Notes: generated by a model not told the origin, from the sequence alone. A DNA stretch of 64,000 bases from Kaistia dalseonensis (GCF_030814715.1 NZ_JAUSVO010000002.1:558001-622000); one strand, 5' to 3'. Positions 9,252 through 19,975 are shown, counted from the first letter of the stretch. A program made the numbers and translations.

Positions 9252-11666
9252 TCAGCGGCGGAAGCCACCGCCGCCGAAGCCGCCGCCATGGAAGCCGCCA
9301 AAGCCGCCGCCTCCGAACCCGCCACCGCCAAAGCGGTCGCCGCCGCCGAAGTCGCCACCACCAAATCCGCCGCCGCCGAAGCCGCCGAAATGGTCACTGC
9401 CATCGCTGAAGCCGCCGAAGCCGCCCCGCGAACTGAAGTCGTCGACGCGGTCCTGTCCGGCGCTCTGGAAGCTGCGCTGGTTGTTCAGGTCGTTCAACGT
9501 GTCCTGATCATGCTCGGGCTGCCAGCCATTCTGCGTATGGGTCTGCCAGCTGCCATCATCGCTGTACTGATGAATATTGCCGTTATGATCGGTGTAGACA
9601 TTGCCATTGTTCCAGGCGACGCCGTTGCCGGTCTTCGCATTGCCGGCGACACCGCGGCTATCCGCGCTGATATGGCCGTCATTGTCGGTGATGCCGGATT
9701 CGCTCGCATGACCGATGCCGGTATTGGCGTTGTAGCTGGCCGACTGGCGGCCGGCAGCGCCATTGCCGGTATAGGGGTTGAACGCAGCAGCGGAACGGCC
9801 GGCAAAGTCGGTGCCGTCGGCGGTGTGGCCGGCATAGGAGCGGGCGGCCCATTCGTTGCCGGTGGCGGGATTGTAGCCCCAGGCGTGGTTGACGGTCGCC
9901 TCGCCACCCCAGCGGCCATAGATGTTGGTCTGGTTGATGTTGACGTGGTTCCACGAACCGCCCCACGGGCCGGCGCCCCAATAGGGACCCCAATAGGGCG
10001 CAGCCGAACCCCAGATCGCGCCGGCAGCGAAGCCGAAGGCAAAGCCGGCCGCCGTATCGAGCGCGAAATTGGCGCCGTAGCCATAGGTGACCGGGCAGCC
10101 ATACCAGACCGTGCCGACATAGCCCGCGCAGGAATAGCCCGTGCCATAGACGACGACGCCATCGTTGATCGCCACGCCGAAATAGCCGGGCGTGTAGCCG
10201 ACGACGACGGTATCGGGCGTCGAGGAATAGACGCGGACATAGGTCACGTAATGGACCGGCGACGAGACCGGGATCGTGTAGATCGCATCCGGCACGACAT
10301 CGGCCACGACCCAGGGGCCGACCGGCGTCGGCGCGACAAACCAGACACCGGCGGAGACCGCATAGAAGCGGCCGCCATCGAGCTGGATCACCGGCGTCGC
10401 CGTATTCTCGGCATAAGCGAGGCTCGTACCGGGAATGGCGACGAACTTCGGCGTGCCGCCATCATATCGGACGTCGAGCGTCGTCGAACGCTTGACGACC
10501 GCGGTCTGCGGAATGGTGGCGGCGATCGCCGCTTCCTTGGCCTGCGGCGTGCCGGGCACAGAGACGAGCGCCGTAGCACCGGGATCCTGCGGCGATATCT
10601 TGGCGAAGTCCGCCGGCAGGCTGCCGGCCGGGACATAGTTCCACGGATCGGTCGGCCCGCCATTGCCGCTGAACCAGCGGCCCGAGACCAGCACGTAATA
10701 GAGATTGCTGTTCGGATCGAGGAAGACGGCGTGATCCGCATTGCTCATGCGCAGCAGCGACGTGCCGCCGACCGGAACCATTTGCGGCTCGCCGGTCGTC
10801 AGCACCAGCTCGGTCGGCATCGTGGCGATCAGGATCGCCGGCGGCTGGTCGGGCTTCTTGCCGCTTTCCGGCAGCATGGCGTCCGGCGCATCGGCCGAGC
10901 TCGCCACCTTGGCCGCATCGGCCAGCGCCTGAGGGATTTCGGTCGTCGAGACCCATGATCCGTCGAGGCTCGGCGACTGGTACCAATAGCCGGCGACATT
11001 GGCGTGATAGATGTTGTCGGGGCTGAGCAGGATCAGCGCGCGCGTGTTCATGACGCGCTGATAGGTCGAGGCGCCTTCGACGGGCTTGAGGTCCGGGCTG
11101 CCGGAGATCAGTACGAGATCGGTCGGCATCGCCTTGAAGACGATGTGCGGCGGCTCGTTCTTGACCGGCACGTTCATCTCGGCCGTCAGGCCCTTGCCTG
11201 CGGCGTAGCTCGTCTGCAGATGGTCGAGCGCGACGGTCCAGCCCTGGGTCGGAATGCGCGACTGGAGCGCGCTCTTCAGCGTGGCGTCCTGCGTCTGATC
11301 GGTCGGCACGTCCACCCGGTCGATCGAGATCGGGCCGAGCACGGCGAGGCGCGAGGGCTTGTCGATCTCGACATGGGCGGTGAAGCGGGCGATGCCATAG
11401 ACCGGCGTGCCATCCTTGGGGCCGAGCGCCACGGCGGCGCGGCCGGAGATCTGATCGCCGTTCCAGTTCTCGATCAGTGGCTGGTAGACCTGCAGGACCT
11501 TCCCCGCGACGTCGAAACTGCGCGGCCAGGCCAGGACGGCGGAAGCAGACGGCGCCGGCGCGGCGGCCTCCTGCGCAAAAGCCGCGCCGGCAAACGGCGG
11601 CAATGCAACGGGCGACAAGGCGCTTGCGGCGAGCGCAAGCACGACGGCGTAACGATAGCGAGACAT
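9252..11666 (-). CDS. Large secreted protein with three internal repeats and a Gly/Phe-rich tail
   Basis: 804 residues from the ATG at 11666 (upstream in-frame residues do not look like a leader). A signal peptide of about 31 residues ends in AFA-QE. Three diverged repeats of about 60 residues follow, at roughly 179-238, 282-345 and 397-452. Each has a MPT-LVL-type opening, a proline/glycine turn and a closing Tyr/Trp-rich SGRWF-type strand pair; the third is the most diverged. Residues 500-570 are Gly/Tyr/Trp-rich. Residues 590-705 have short TG-N-AA-type repeats. Residues 748-804 are almost only Gly and Phe. The architecture resembles secreted proteins sometimes labelled carbohydrate-binding family V/XII, but I cannot assign a function. 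It is a single-gene unit with its own terminator. Confidence 0.75.
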   Translation of the reverse strand: MSRYRYAVVLALAASALSPVALPPFAGAAFAQEAAAPAPSASAVLAWPRSFDVAGKVLQVYQPLIENWNGDQISGRAAVALGPKDGTPVYGIARFTAHVEIDKPSRLAVLGPISIDRVDVPTDQTQDATLKSALQSRIPTQGWTVALDHLQTSYAAGKGLTAEMNVPVKNEPPHIVFKAMPTDLVLISGSPDLKPVEGASTYQRVMNTRALILLSPDNIYHANVAGYWYQSPSLDGSWVSTTEIPQALADAAKVASSADAPDAMLPESGKKPDQPPAILIATMPTELVLTTGEPQMVPVGGTSLLRMSNADHAVFLDPNSNLYYVLVSGRWFSGNGGPTDPWNYVPAGSLPADFAKISPQDPGATALVSVPGTPQAKEAAIAATIPQTAVVKRSTTLDVRYDGGTPKFVAIPGTSLAYAENTATPVIQLDGGRFYAVSAGVWFVAPTPVGPWVVADVVPDAIYTIPVSSPVHYVTYVRVYSSTPDTVVVGYTPGYFGVAINDGVVVYGTGYSCAGYVGTVWYGCPVTYGYGANFALDTAAGFAFGFAAGAIWGSAAPYWGPYWGAGPWGGSWNHVNINQTNIYGRWGGEATVNHAWGYNPATGNEWAARSYAGHTADGTDFAGRSAAAFNPYTGNGAAGRQSASYNANTGIGHASESGITDNDGHISADSRGVAGNAKTGNGVAWNNGNVYTDHNGNIHQYSDDGSWQTHTQNGWQPEHDQDTLNDLNNQRSFQSAGQDRVDDFSSRGGFGGFSDGSDHFGGFGGGGFGGGDFGGGDRFGGGGFGGGGFGGFHGGGFGGGGFRR

Positions 11667-11837
11667 TCGTCTCCCCCCAATCTCAAGAGCACAGAAGAAC
11701 TTAATAACCCCGCATCGCCGGCAAATATACATTGCCAGTTGCAACGCGTATTCCCGAAACTGTTCTCACCAGTATCCGTGGCGGAACCATGGCATCCGTC
11801 GGGCGGTTCATAGCACGGGAAGCGCGCGAAGACCCCC

Positions 11838-12194
11838 TCAGGGCGTACCGGGCGAAGGGACCCGCGCGTTCTGGGCCGCCGCATGGCGATCGCCCAGCTC
11901 GACATAGCGCATGAACGCGCTGTCCTCATTCTCCAGGCCACGGCGCATCAGCACGATATATTCGAGCGATTCGGCATAGGTGAGCCCCCGGAAAGCCTCG
12001 TGGCCATCGAGGTCCGTCGTCAGGCCGGCGTCACCCTCGAAGCGGGCGCGCTCCTCATCGGTGAGTTCGAGCCGCTGCGCCTCGAGCCTGGCGGTGTCGC
12101 CACGCGGGTCGCTGCCCGGCCCCCGGCGCCGTTTCAGCTTGGATTCCATCGGCCGTTTCTGGCCGACAGATCCGATTTCGCGCCGCATCCTCAT
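11838..12194 (-). CDS. Small hypothetical protein
   Basis: 118 residues, not recognised. The N-terminus is very basic (RMRREIGSVGQKR, then KLKRRRG). The middle is acidic and helical, and the segment GLTYAESLEYIVLMRRGLE looks like a real amphipathic helix. There is no signal peptide or membrane segment. CAGGAGC lies 8 nt before the ATG at 12194, which supports expression and this start. An internal ATG at 12149 would give 103 residues. It lies downstream of the patatin gene on the same strand, behind a hairpin, so it may be separately transcribed. Confidence 0.55.
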   Translation of the reverse strand: MRMRREIGSVGQKRPMESKLKRRRGPGSDPRGDTARLEAQRLELTDEERARFEGDAGLTTDLDGHEAFRGLTYAESLEYIVLMRRGLENEDSAFMRYVELGDRHAAAQNARVPSPGTP

Positions 12195-12259
12195 GACTGC
12201 TCCTGAAAATGGTGGTTCGCATTTTCACGGTCAGTCCTAGGTCGCAATCGTTGATGAAA

Positions 12260-12295
12260 GCAGAATCCAAACAGTTGGATTTGTTGGTATTCTGC
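12260..12295. terminator. Nested hairpin, candidate terminator of the patatin gene
   Basis: Outer arms GCAGAAT (12260-12266) and ATTCTGC (12289-12295) are perfect. A competing inner hairpin, AATCCAA (12264-12270) with TTGGATT (12275-12281) and loop ACAG, shares bases with the outer one. In the plus direction it is followed by CCTTTTTTCCCC; in the minus direction by only TTT. It lies 27 bp past the stop of the patatin gene. The alternative pairings could also be regulatory. Confidence 0.5.
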
Positions 12296-12322
12296 CCTTT
12301 TTTCCCCGCCGATCCGACGGCT

Positions 12323-13477
12323 TCAGGTCGGGTCGTCGCGGTGCAGGTCATGGATGGAAACGCCGCGCGCATGGGTGGGCGGCAGCAGCCAGTCACCATG
12401 ACGCAGCGTCCGGGCCGTGTCTTCGAGACCTGTCTCCCAATGTTCGTTCATCGAGAGATTCGAGAACTCGTAGTCGGCGCCCTGACCCTCGTAATTCTTG
12501 TGCTGGTAGATCAGGTGAACGATGTTGACGAGGCCGGGCTCGGAGAAATCGGCGATCATCGCCCGTTCCTCGTCGGTGATCTTGTCGTCGGGAAGGCGCT
12601 TCAGCGCATCCAGCAGATGCTGCTTCAAGCCGTGGATGCGGCTGAAATTGTCGGTGTTCTGCCGCGTACGGCTCGAATACATGATGTCCTTGTGGCGCCC
12701 CAGCACCTGCCCCATGCTGCGCGGCAGATTGCCGAGCGCACTGAACAGATCGACCTGGAACACGAGCGAGCTTCGATCCTCGTCCTGGTCGAGCAGATAT
12801 TGCAGCGGCGTGTTCGAGACGATGCCGCCATCCCAATAGAATTCACCCTCGATCTTGACCGGCGGCAAAGCGGGCGGCAGCGCGCCGCTCGCCATGATGT
12901 GCTCCGGCCCGAGCTCGATCTCGTCCGTATCGAAATAGACGAAGTTTCCGGTCTGCACATTGACGGCGCCGACGCTGAGCCGCTTCGTACCATCGTTCAG
13001 AATGTCGAAATCGATGAGCTTTTCGAGCGTCGCGCGAAGATCGGCCGTATCGTAGAAGCTGGTCGCGCCCTCGGCGCCGGCGGGCAGCAGCCAGGGATTG
13101 ACCGGGCGCGGCCGGAAGAAGCCGGGCCGGCCATAGGCGACCGTGATGGCCGAACTGATGCGGTTGCGCATGTCGTGGAAGATGTCGCCCTGCGGCTTCA
13201 TCGGCCAAATGCTCTGGCCCGAGACCGTCTCCCAAAATGCGCGCAGCCGGGGAATGCGATCCTCGGGGCGATTGCCGGCAATGATCGAGGCGTTGATGGC
13301 GCCAATGGACACGCCGGACAGCCAGGTCGGCTCGCAGCCGGCGGCCGCCAGCGCCTGATACACGCCCGCCTGATAGGCGCCAAGCGCGCCGCCGCCCTGG
13401 AAGACCAGCGCCACCCGATCGTACTTCTTCGCGATCTCCGCAATATCCAGTTTCCTGGCGGTAGCCGGCCTTGCCAT
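12323..13477 (-). CDS. Patatin-like phospholipase
   Basis: 384 residues. The patatin domain begins with the oxyanion-hole loop QGGGALGAYQAGV, followed by the nucleophile elbow GVSIG (Ser57) and the dyad aspartate in WDGGI. All catalytic elements are present. The C-terminal third matches the DUF3734 extension found in alphaproteobacterial and polyhydroxyalkanoate-associated patatins. It is probably a cytoplasmic or membrane-surface acyl hydrolase; the lipid substrate is unknown. I chose ATG 13477 because GGAG precedes it at the right distance and similarity begins just after it. It stands alone, transcribed in the same direction as glpDK upstream. Confidence 0.92.
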   Translation of the reverse strand: MARPATARKLDIAEIAKKYDRVALVFQGGGALGAYQAGVYQALAAAGCEPTWLSGVSIGAINASIIAGNRPEDRIPRLRAFWETVSGQSIWPMKPQGDIFHDMRNRISSAITVAYGRPGFFRPRPVNPWLLPAGAEGATSFYDTADLRATLEKLIDFDILNDGTKRLSVGAVNVQTGNFVYFDTDEIELGPEHIMASGALPPALPPVKIEGEFYWDGGIVSNTPLQYLLDQDEDRSSLVFQVDLFSALGNLPRSMGQVLGRHKDIMYSSRTRQNTDNFSRIHGLKQHLLDALKRLPDDKITDEERAMIADFSEPGLVNIVHLIYQHKNYEGQGADYEFSNLSMNEHWETGLEDTARTLRHGDWLLPPTHARGVSIHDLHRDDPT

Positions 13478-13658
13478 GTCGAACTCCGAATGATTGGCGC
13501 GATGAATGAAGAACCCCGATCGGTCAGCCCAAGAAAAGGCAGCCATCCGCTGACGGCCCGATATCCGTTGCTCTTCCGAAACAGCAGCTATAGCCCGGCA
13601 TTCTTAATGTTTCGAAGGCAGAGACAAGACAAAAGCCGCCCCGTCGCCGATTTGCCGC

Positions 13659-15146
<1,488 letters not shown>

Positions 15147-15171
15147 CAAATCCTCCCGGGCATTCCGTCTC

Positions 15172-16692
15172 TTATTGGGCGGCGGCGCTCAGCGCCTCAT
15201 CGGCGATCTCGGCCATGAAGACCTCGAGTGCCGCAACCTCCTCCGCCGACAGCCGCAGGCCGAGCTTCGACCGCCGCCAAAGAACGTCCGTCGCGGTCCG
15301 CGCCCACTCCTCGCGGATCAGATAACGAACCTCCGCCTCCGACAGGCCGGCACCGAAGGCCCGGCCCAGATCAGCCTCCGAATGCGCCTCGCCAAGGATC
15401 ATGCGCGCCCGCGTGCCGTAATGGCCGACGAGACGAACCAGAAGCGCCCTCGGCAGGCCCGGATAGTCGCGCGCGAGCGTGTCGACCAGAGCGGGCTTGC
15501 CGTTGATCGGAAAGTCGCCGCCGGGCAGGGCTGCCTTGGCGGTCCAGGCCGGGCCGCGCCGGCCAAGGATCGGCTCGATCTTGGCGAGCACGCTCTCCGC
15601 CAGCCGACGATAGGTCGTGATCTTGCCACCGAAGACGTTCAGCATCCGGGGCTCGGCGCCCTCCCCGTCGACCTTCAGCACATAGTCGCGCGTCGCCTCC
15701 TGCGCGCTGGTGGCGTGGTCGTCATAGAGCGGGCGAACACCGGAATAGGTCCAGACGATCGACTCGCGCCGGATCGGCGCCCGGAAGTACTCGCTCGCCG
15801 CTGCGCAGAGATAATCGATCTCCTCATCGCTGATCGCGACCTTGGCCGGGTCGGCCGCATAGTCGCGATCAGTCGTGCCGATCAGCGTGAAATCGTTCTC
15901 GTAGGGAATGGCGAAGATGATGCGGTTATCGGCATTCTGGAAGAAATAGCAGCGGTCATGGTCGTAGAGCTTGGGAACAATGATATGGCTGCCCTGGACG
16001 AGGCGGACATTGTGCTCCGTCTCGCCATTACCGACGGCCCGCAGCACGCGGTCGACCCATGGCCCCGCCGCATTGACCACGAAGCGCGCCAGAACCGTCT
16101 CCTCCTGACCGGAGACCGTGTCGCGGATGCGGACCGACCAATGGTCAATTCGCCGCTCGACGGATTCGACCCTCGTCCGGGTCCGCAGGATCGCGCCGCG
16201 ATCGACGGCATCGCGCGCATTGAGCGCGACCAGCCGGGCATCGTCGACCCAGCAATCGGAATATTCGAAGGCACGATGATAGAGCGGCTTCAGCGGCTTG
16301 CCCGCCGGGTCCGACCGCAAATCGAGCGTGCGGGTCGCCGGCAGCGCCTTGCGGCCGCCGAGATGGTCATAGATGAAGAGCCCGAGCCGCAGCAGCCAGG
16401 CCGGGCGCAGGCCCTTGTGATGCGGCAGCACGAAGCGGAGCGGATGGATGATGTGCGGCGCGTTGGCCCACAACACCTCGCGCTCCATCAGCGCCTCGCG
16501 CACCAGGCGGAACTCGTAATATTCAAGATAGCGCAGCCCGCCATGGATGAGCTTGGTCGCCGCCGAGGACGTGCCGCTCGCCAGATCGTTCATCTCGGCC
16601 AGGAAGACCGAATAGCCGCGCCCGACCGCATCGCGGGCGACGCCGCAACCATTCACGCCGCCACCGATGACGAAGATGTCGTAGATCGACAC
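15172..16692 (-). CDS. glpD: Aerobic glycerol-3-phosphate dehydrogenase
   Basis: 506 residues, the usual length. The FAD-binding Rossmann motif [18 protein letters not shown] is at the N-terminus, and the family stretch [18 protein letters not shown] follows. It oxidises glycerol 3-phosphate to dihydroxyacetone phosphate and passes electrons to the quinone pool at the inner membrane. The start is GTG at 16692, supported by AGGAGAG eight bases upstream. First gene of the glpD-glpK unit; the 200-bp gap upstream should hold the promoter. Confidence 0.97.
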   Translation of the reverse strand: MSIYDIFVIGGGVNGCGVARDAVGRGYSVFLAEMNDLASGTSSAATKLIHGGLRYLEYYEFRLVREALMEREVLWANAPHIIHPLRFVLPHHKGLRPAWLLRLGLFIYDHLGGRKALPATRTLDLRSDPAGKPLKPLYHRAFEYSDCWVDDARLVALNARDAVDRGAILRTRTRVESVERRIDHWSVRIRDTVSGQEETVLARFVVNAAGPWVDRVLRAVGNGETEHNVRLVQGSHIIVPKLYDHDRCYFFQNADNRIIFAIPYENDFTLIGTTDRDYAADPAKVAISDEEIDYLCAAASEYFRAPIRRESIVWTYSGVRPLYDDHATSAQEATRDYVLKVDGEGAEPRMLNVFGGKITTYRRLAESVLAKIEPILGRRGPAWTAKAALPGGDFPINGKPALVDTLARDYPGLPRALLVRLVGHYGTRARMILGEAHSEADLGRAFGAGLSEAEVRYLIREEWARTATDVLWRRSKLGLRLSAEEVAALEVFMAEIADEALSAAAQ

Positions 16693-16892
16693 GATGCCGC
16701 TCTCCTGCCCGCACTACGCGCTTCTATAGCGTCCATTTGCCTGCCGCGATATCCGCCGCCGGGCGCTCACGCGCACGGCCGACGCGCTGAATTGATCACG
16801 GCGCTGCATCGAATTTAAGCGCCAGAAAGATTGCAGGAAGATTTTCACGCGCCGATTGGTATGCTTGGCGACGTGATCCGGACCCTGATTCA

Positions 16893-18713
16893 ATGACGGA
16901 ACGACCCGACGACTCTACTGGCGAAGCGCCTGAACTGGACATGCGCGGCGAGATAGAGGAGCTGATTCGACAGTTTACCGCCTTCATGTCGGCGCTCTGG
17001 CACTCGTCGGGGCGGAGCACCTTCGTGCTGCTCTCTGTCGGCATGGTCACGGTGATCATCGCGACATCGGGCATGCAGATCGTGCTCAATGCCTGGAACA
17101 AGCCGTTCTATGACGCGATCGAGCAGAAGAACGTTCCGTCCTTCCTGTTCTACCTGATGGTGTTCGGCGGCATTGCCGGCGTGCTGCTCGCCCTCAATGT
17201 CGCGCAGACCTGGCTCGACCAGATGATCAAGCTGCAGTCGCGCAAATGGCTGACGCGTGACCTGATCAGCCAATGGCTGAAGCCGCGGCGGCTGGTCCTG
17301 CTCCGCGACGCCGGCGACATCGGCATCAACCCGGACCAGCGCGTGCACGAGGATGCGCGCCATCTCGCGGAGCTGACAGCCGGGCTCGGCATCGGCCTGC
17401 TCCAGTCCTCATTGCTGCTCGTCAGCTTCATTACGGTGCTCTGGAGCCTTTCGAGCGGCATCGCGCTCGTCATCGACGGCATGAGCATCGTCATCCCGGG
17501 CTATATGGTGTGGTGCGCGCTGATCTATGCCGCAACCGGCTCCTGGGTGTCCTGGCGCGTCGGCCGGCCGCTGATCAATATCGGCGTCGAACGCTATGCG
17601 CGCGAGGCGGACATGCGCTTCGCCCTGGTCCAGGTCAGCGAGAACGCCAATGGCATCGTCCTCAATGCCGGCGAGGCGGATGAACGGGGCCGCCTCAACG
17701 AAGAGCTCGAGCGGCTGCTCGCCGTCATGCGCCGGCTCGTCGATTCGATCGCGCGGCTGACCTGGGTCACGGCCGGCTATGGCTGGGTCGGCATCGTGGC
17801 GCCGATCGTCATCGCCGCCCCCGGCTATTTCGGCGGCCAGCTTTCCTTCGGGCAGCTGATGATGGTCGTCGGTGCCTTCAACCAGGTGCAGAATTCACTG
17901 CGCTGGTTCGTCGACAATTTCAGCGCCATCGCCGACTGGCGCGCGACGCTCTCCCGCGTCATGAGCTTCCGCGAGGCGTTGACGTCACTCGAAGACCAGC
18001 GCAACGGCGCCGGTCGGATCGCCTATGAACCCGATCCAATGGATGGTCTTTCCCTGCGCGACGTCTCGGTGCGCTGGACCGACAATAGGGCGCGGCTCGA
18101 CCAGCCGGAAATCGACATTCTGCCCGGCGACCGCATGCTGATCGTCGATCGGACCGGATCGGGACGCGGCGCCCTCTTCTCGGCACTGGCGGGCCTCTGG
18201 CCATGGGGATCCGGCACCATCCTGCTGCCGGCCCGCAGCAAGGCGATGTTCCTGCCCGAACGCCCCTATGTGCCGGACGGACCGCTGCGCGCCGCCCTCA
18301 CCTATCCGACTTCGGGATCAGGCCTCTCGGACGGCGACCTTGGCGCCGCGCTCGACCGCGTCGGCCTCTCGCGCCTCAAGCCATCGCTGGACCGCAAGTC
18401 GCGATGGGGCCGCGAGCTCTCATCCGACGACGAGGAACGCCTGACCTTCGCGCGCCTGCTCCTGCTCAAGCCGCAATGGATCTTCAGCGAGCAGTCGATC
18501 GACACGCTCGACGACGAACAGCGCGCGATCTTCCGCTCGATCCTCGAAACCGATCTCGCGAAATCGGCCCTGGTCACGGTCTCGGCGCGCCCATCCGCCG
18601 GTGATTTCTACAATCGCACGGCCAATCTGGTTCTCGTCGAACCAGCTGAACCTGAACACATTGCCGACGACACCGCCGCGGCGATCGAGACAGCGCCCGG
18701 AACACCCTCATGA
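16893..18713 (+). CDS. SbmA/BacA-YddA type ABC membrane protein with a degenerate ATPase domain
   Basis: 606 residues: a transmembrane domain (about 1-350, hydrophobic segments near 42-60, 84-104, 163-186, 195-215 and 290-312) of the ABC_membrane_2 / SbmA-BacA type fused to a C-terminal nucleotide-binding domain. The NBD fold is recognisable, but every catalytic motif deviates. Walker A is DRTGSGRG at 419-426 (Lys to Arg425, Ser to Gly426). The Q-loop Gln is Glu456. The signature is LSSDDEER at 509-516 (Gly lost). Walker B/catalytic DE is EQ at 533-534. The switch His is Ala565. Relatives import peptides or acyl compounds; SbmA and BacA are proton-driven and have no NBD. I infer a non-hydrolysing, possibly proton-coupled transporter. 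The gene overlaps the glucanase gene by 4 bp. Confidence 0.85.
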   Translation: MTERPDDSTGEAPELDMRGEIEELIRQFTAFMSALWHSSGRSTFVLLSVGMVTVIIATSGMQIVLNAWNKPFYDAIEQKNVPSFLFYLMVFGGIAGVLLALNVAQTWLDQMIKLQSRKWLTRDLISQWLKPRRLVLLRDAGDIGINPDQRVHEDARHLAELTAGLGIGLLQSSLLLVSFITVLWSLSSGIALVIDGMSIVIPGYMVWCALIYAATGSWVSWRVGRPLINIGVERYAREADMRFALVQVSENANGIVLNAGEADERGRLNEELERLLAVMRRLVDSIARLTWVTAGYGWVGIVAPIVIAAPGYFGGQLSFGQLMMVVGAFNQVQNSLRWFVDNFSAIADWRATLSRVMSFREALTSLEDQRNGAGRIAYEPDPMDGLSLRDVSVRWTDNRARLDQPEIDILPGDRMLIVDRTGSGRGALFSALAGLWPWGSGTILLPARSKAMFLPERPYVPDGPLRAALTYPTSGSGLSDGDLGAALDRVGLSRLKPSLDRKSRWGRELSSDDEERLTFARLLLLKPQWIFSEQSIDTLDDEQRAIFRSILETDLAKSALVTVSARPSAGDFYNRTANLVLVEPAEPEHIADDTAAAIETAPGTPS

Positions 18714-19975
18714 CACGAAGCCGGCATGCCAAGCCCGCGCAGCAGGAGCGCCTTTCGGACGACGCGCTGCTCGATCTCGTCCAGCGCCAGACCTTCCGCT
18801 ATTTCTGGGATTTCGCCCATCCCGTTTCCGGGCTCATCCGCGACCGGACGCTCGGGGACGACGAATGGTGCGCGACCGGCGGCACCGGCTTCGGCGTCAT
18901 GGCGATCATCGTCGCCGTCGAACGCGGCTGGGTGAGCCGCGCGGCGGCTGTCGAGCGGCTCCTGAAGATGGTTCGCTTTCTCTGGCGCACGCCATCCTAT
19001 CACGGCGCCTTCCCGCATTTCCTGAACGGCACGACCGGCGCCACGCTCCCCTTCGGCCGTCGCGACGACGGCGCCGACATCATCGAGACCGCGCTGCTGC
19101 TGCAGGGCCTGATCGCCGCGCGCAATTACTTCGTCGGCGAAGGAGACGAGGTCCAGATCCGTGGCCTGATCGACGGTCTCTGCAGCGGCGTCGAATGGGA
19201 CTGGTTCACCCGCGACGGCCGCGAAGCGCTCTACTGGCACTGGAGCCCGAACCAGGGCTGGATCATGAACCACGAGATTCTCGGCTGGAACGAATGCCTG
19301 ATCGCCTTCGTTCTGGCGGCCGGCGCGCCACAGCATGCGATCGTGCCGGCAGTCTATCACAATGGCTTCACCCAGAGCCGGACGTTCCTGAACCGACGCC
19401 GCTTCTACGATATCGAGCTGCCGCTCGGCCCTGATGGCGGCGGGCCCCTCTTCTTCGCGCATTATTCGTTCCTGGGTCTCGATCCGCGCGGCCTCGTCGA
19501 TCGCTATGCCGACTACTGGGCGCAGAACGTCGCCCATACCCGCATCAACTACGAGCACTGCGTCCGTAACCCTAACAAGTTTGCCGGCTATGGACCGGAT
19601 TGCTGGGGCCTGACGGCGAGCGACAATGACCAGGGCTACTCCGCCCATGCGCCGGACAATGATCTGGGCGTGATCACGCCCACTGCGGCGCTGTCGAGCT
19701 TCCCCTATCTGCCGGAAGCGAGCATGCGGGCGATCCGCCATTTCCACGACGATCTCGGCGCGCACATCTGGCGCGATTACGGCTTCACCGACGCCTTCAA
19801 TGAAAGCGTCGGCTGGTATGCGAAGACGCATCTGGCAATCGACCAGGGCCCGATCATCATCATGATCGAGAATTACCGCAGCGGGTTGATCTGGGACCTC
19901 GTCATGCGCGATCCCCAGATACAGCGCGGCCTGCGGTCGCTCGATTTCAACAGCCCGCGCCTGGCGTCCGCTTAA
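18710..19975 (+). CDS. GH144-like glucoamylase-domain protein (endo-beta-1,2-glucanase family)
   Basis: 421 residues matching the COG5368 glucoamylase-domain / GH144 family of (alpha/alpha)6 barrel hydrolases, whose characterised members cut beta-1,2-glucans. Family landmarks are QRQTFRYFWDFAHP, TGGTGFGVMAI, DDGADIIETALLLQGL, WHWSPNQGWIMNHEI and DCWGLTASD. The N-terminus (MTRSRHAKPAQQERL) has no visible signal peptide, although many relatives are exported. The ATG overlaps the stop of the degenerate ABC gene (ATGA), so the two are translationally coupled. The stop codon TAA shares bases with the stop of the convergent GMC gene. The exact substrate, for example cyclic beta-1,2-glucan, is inferred from the family. 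Confidence 0.83.
   Translation: MTRSRHAKPAQQERLSDDALLDLVQRQTFRYFWDFAHPVSGLIRDRTLGDDEWCATGGTGFGVMAIIVAVERGWVSRAAAVERLLKMVRFLWRTPSYHGAFPHFLNGTTGATLPFGRRDDGADIIETALLLQGLIAARNYFVGEGDEVQIRGLIDGLCSGVEWDWFTRDGREALYWHWSPNQGWIMNHEILGWNECLIAFVLAAGAPQHAIVPAVYHNGFTQSRTFLNRRRFYDIELPLGPDGGGPLFFAHYSFLGLDPRGLVDRYADYWAQNVAHTRINYEHCVRNPNKFAGYGPDCWGLTASDNDQGYSAHAPDNDLGVITPTAALSSFPYLPEASMRAIRHFHDDLGAHIWRDYGFTDAFNESVGWYAKTHLAIDQGPIIIMIENYRSGLIWDLVMRDPQIQRGLRSLDFNSPRLASA

Noticed and set aside
9255-9430. Repeats here as a possible CRISPR or intergenic satellite
   Set aside because: They are in-frame Gly/Phe codons inside a gene, with no constant repeat/spacer pattern.
9237-10958. 573-residue plus-strand open frame opposite the secreted protein
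   Set aside because: Ala-rich then Arg/Asp-rich antisense reading of the Gly/Phe repeat gene; no start signal or homology.
16893-18713. ABC gene as a decaying pseudogene
   Set aside because: The frame is intact for 606 codons, it is coupled to the next gene, and non-catalytic NBD segments are well kept.
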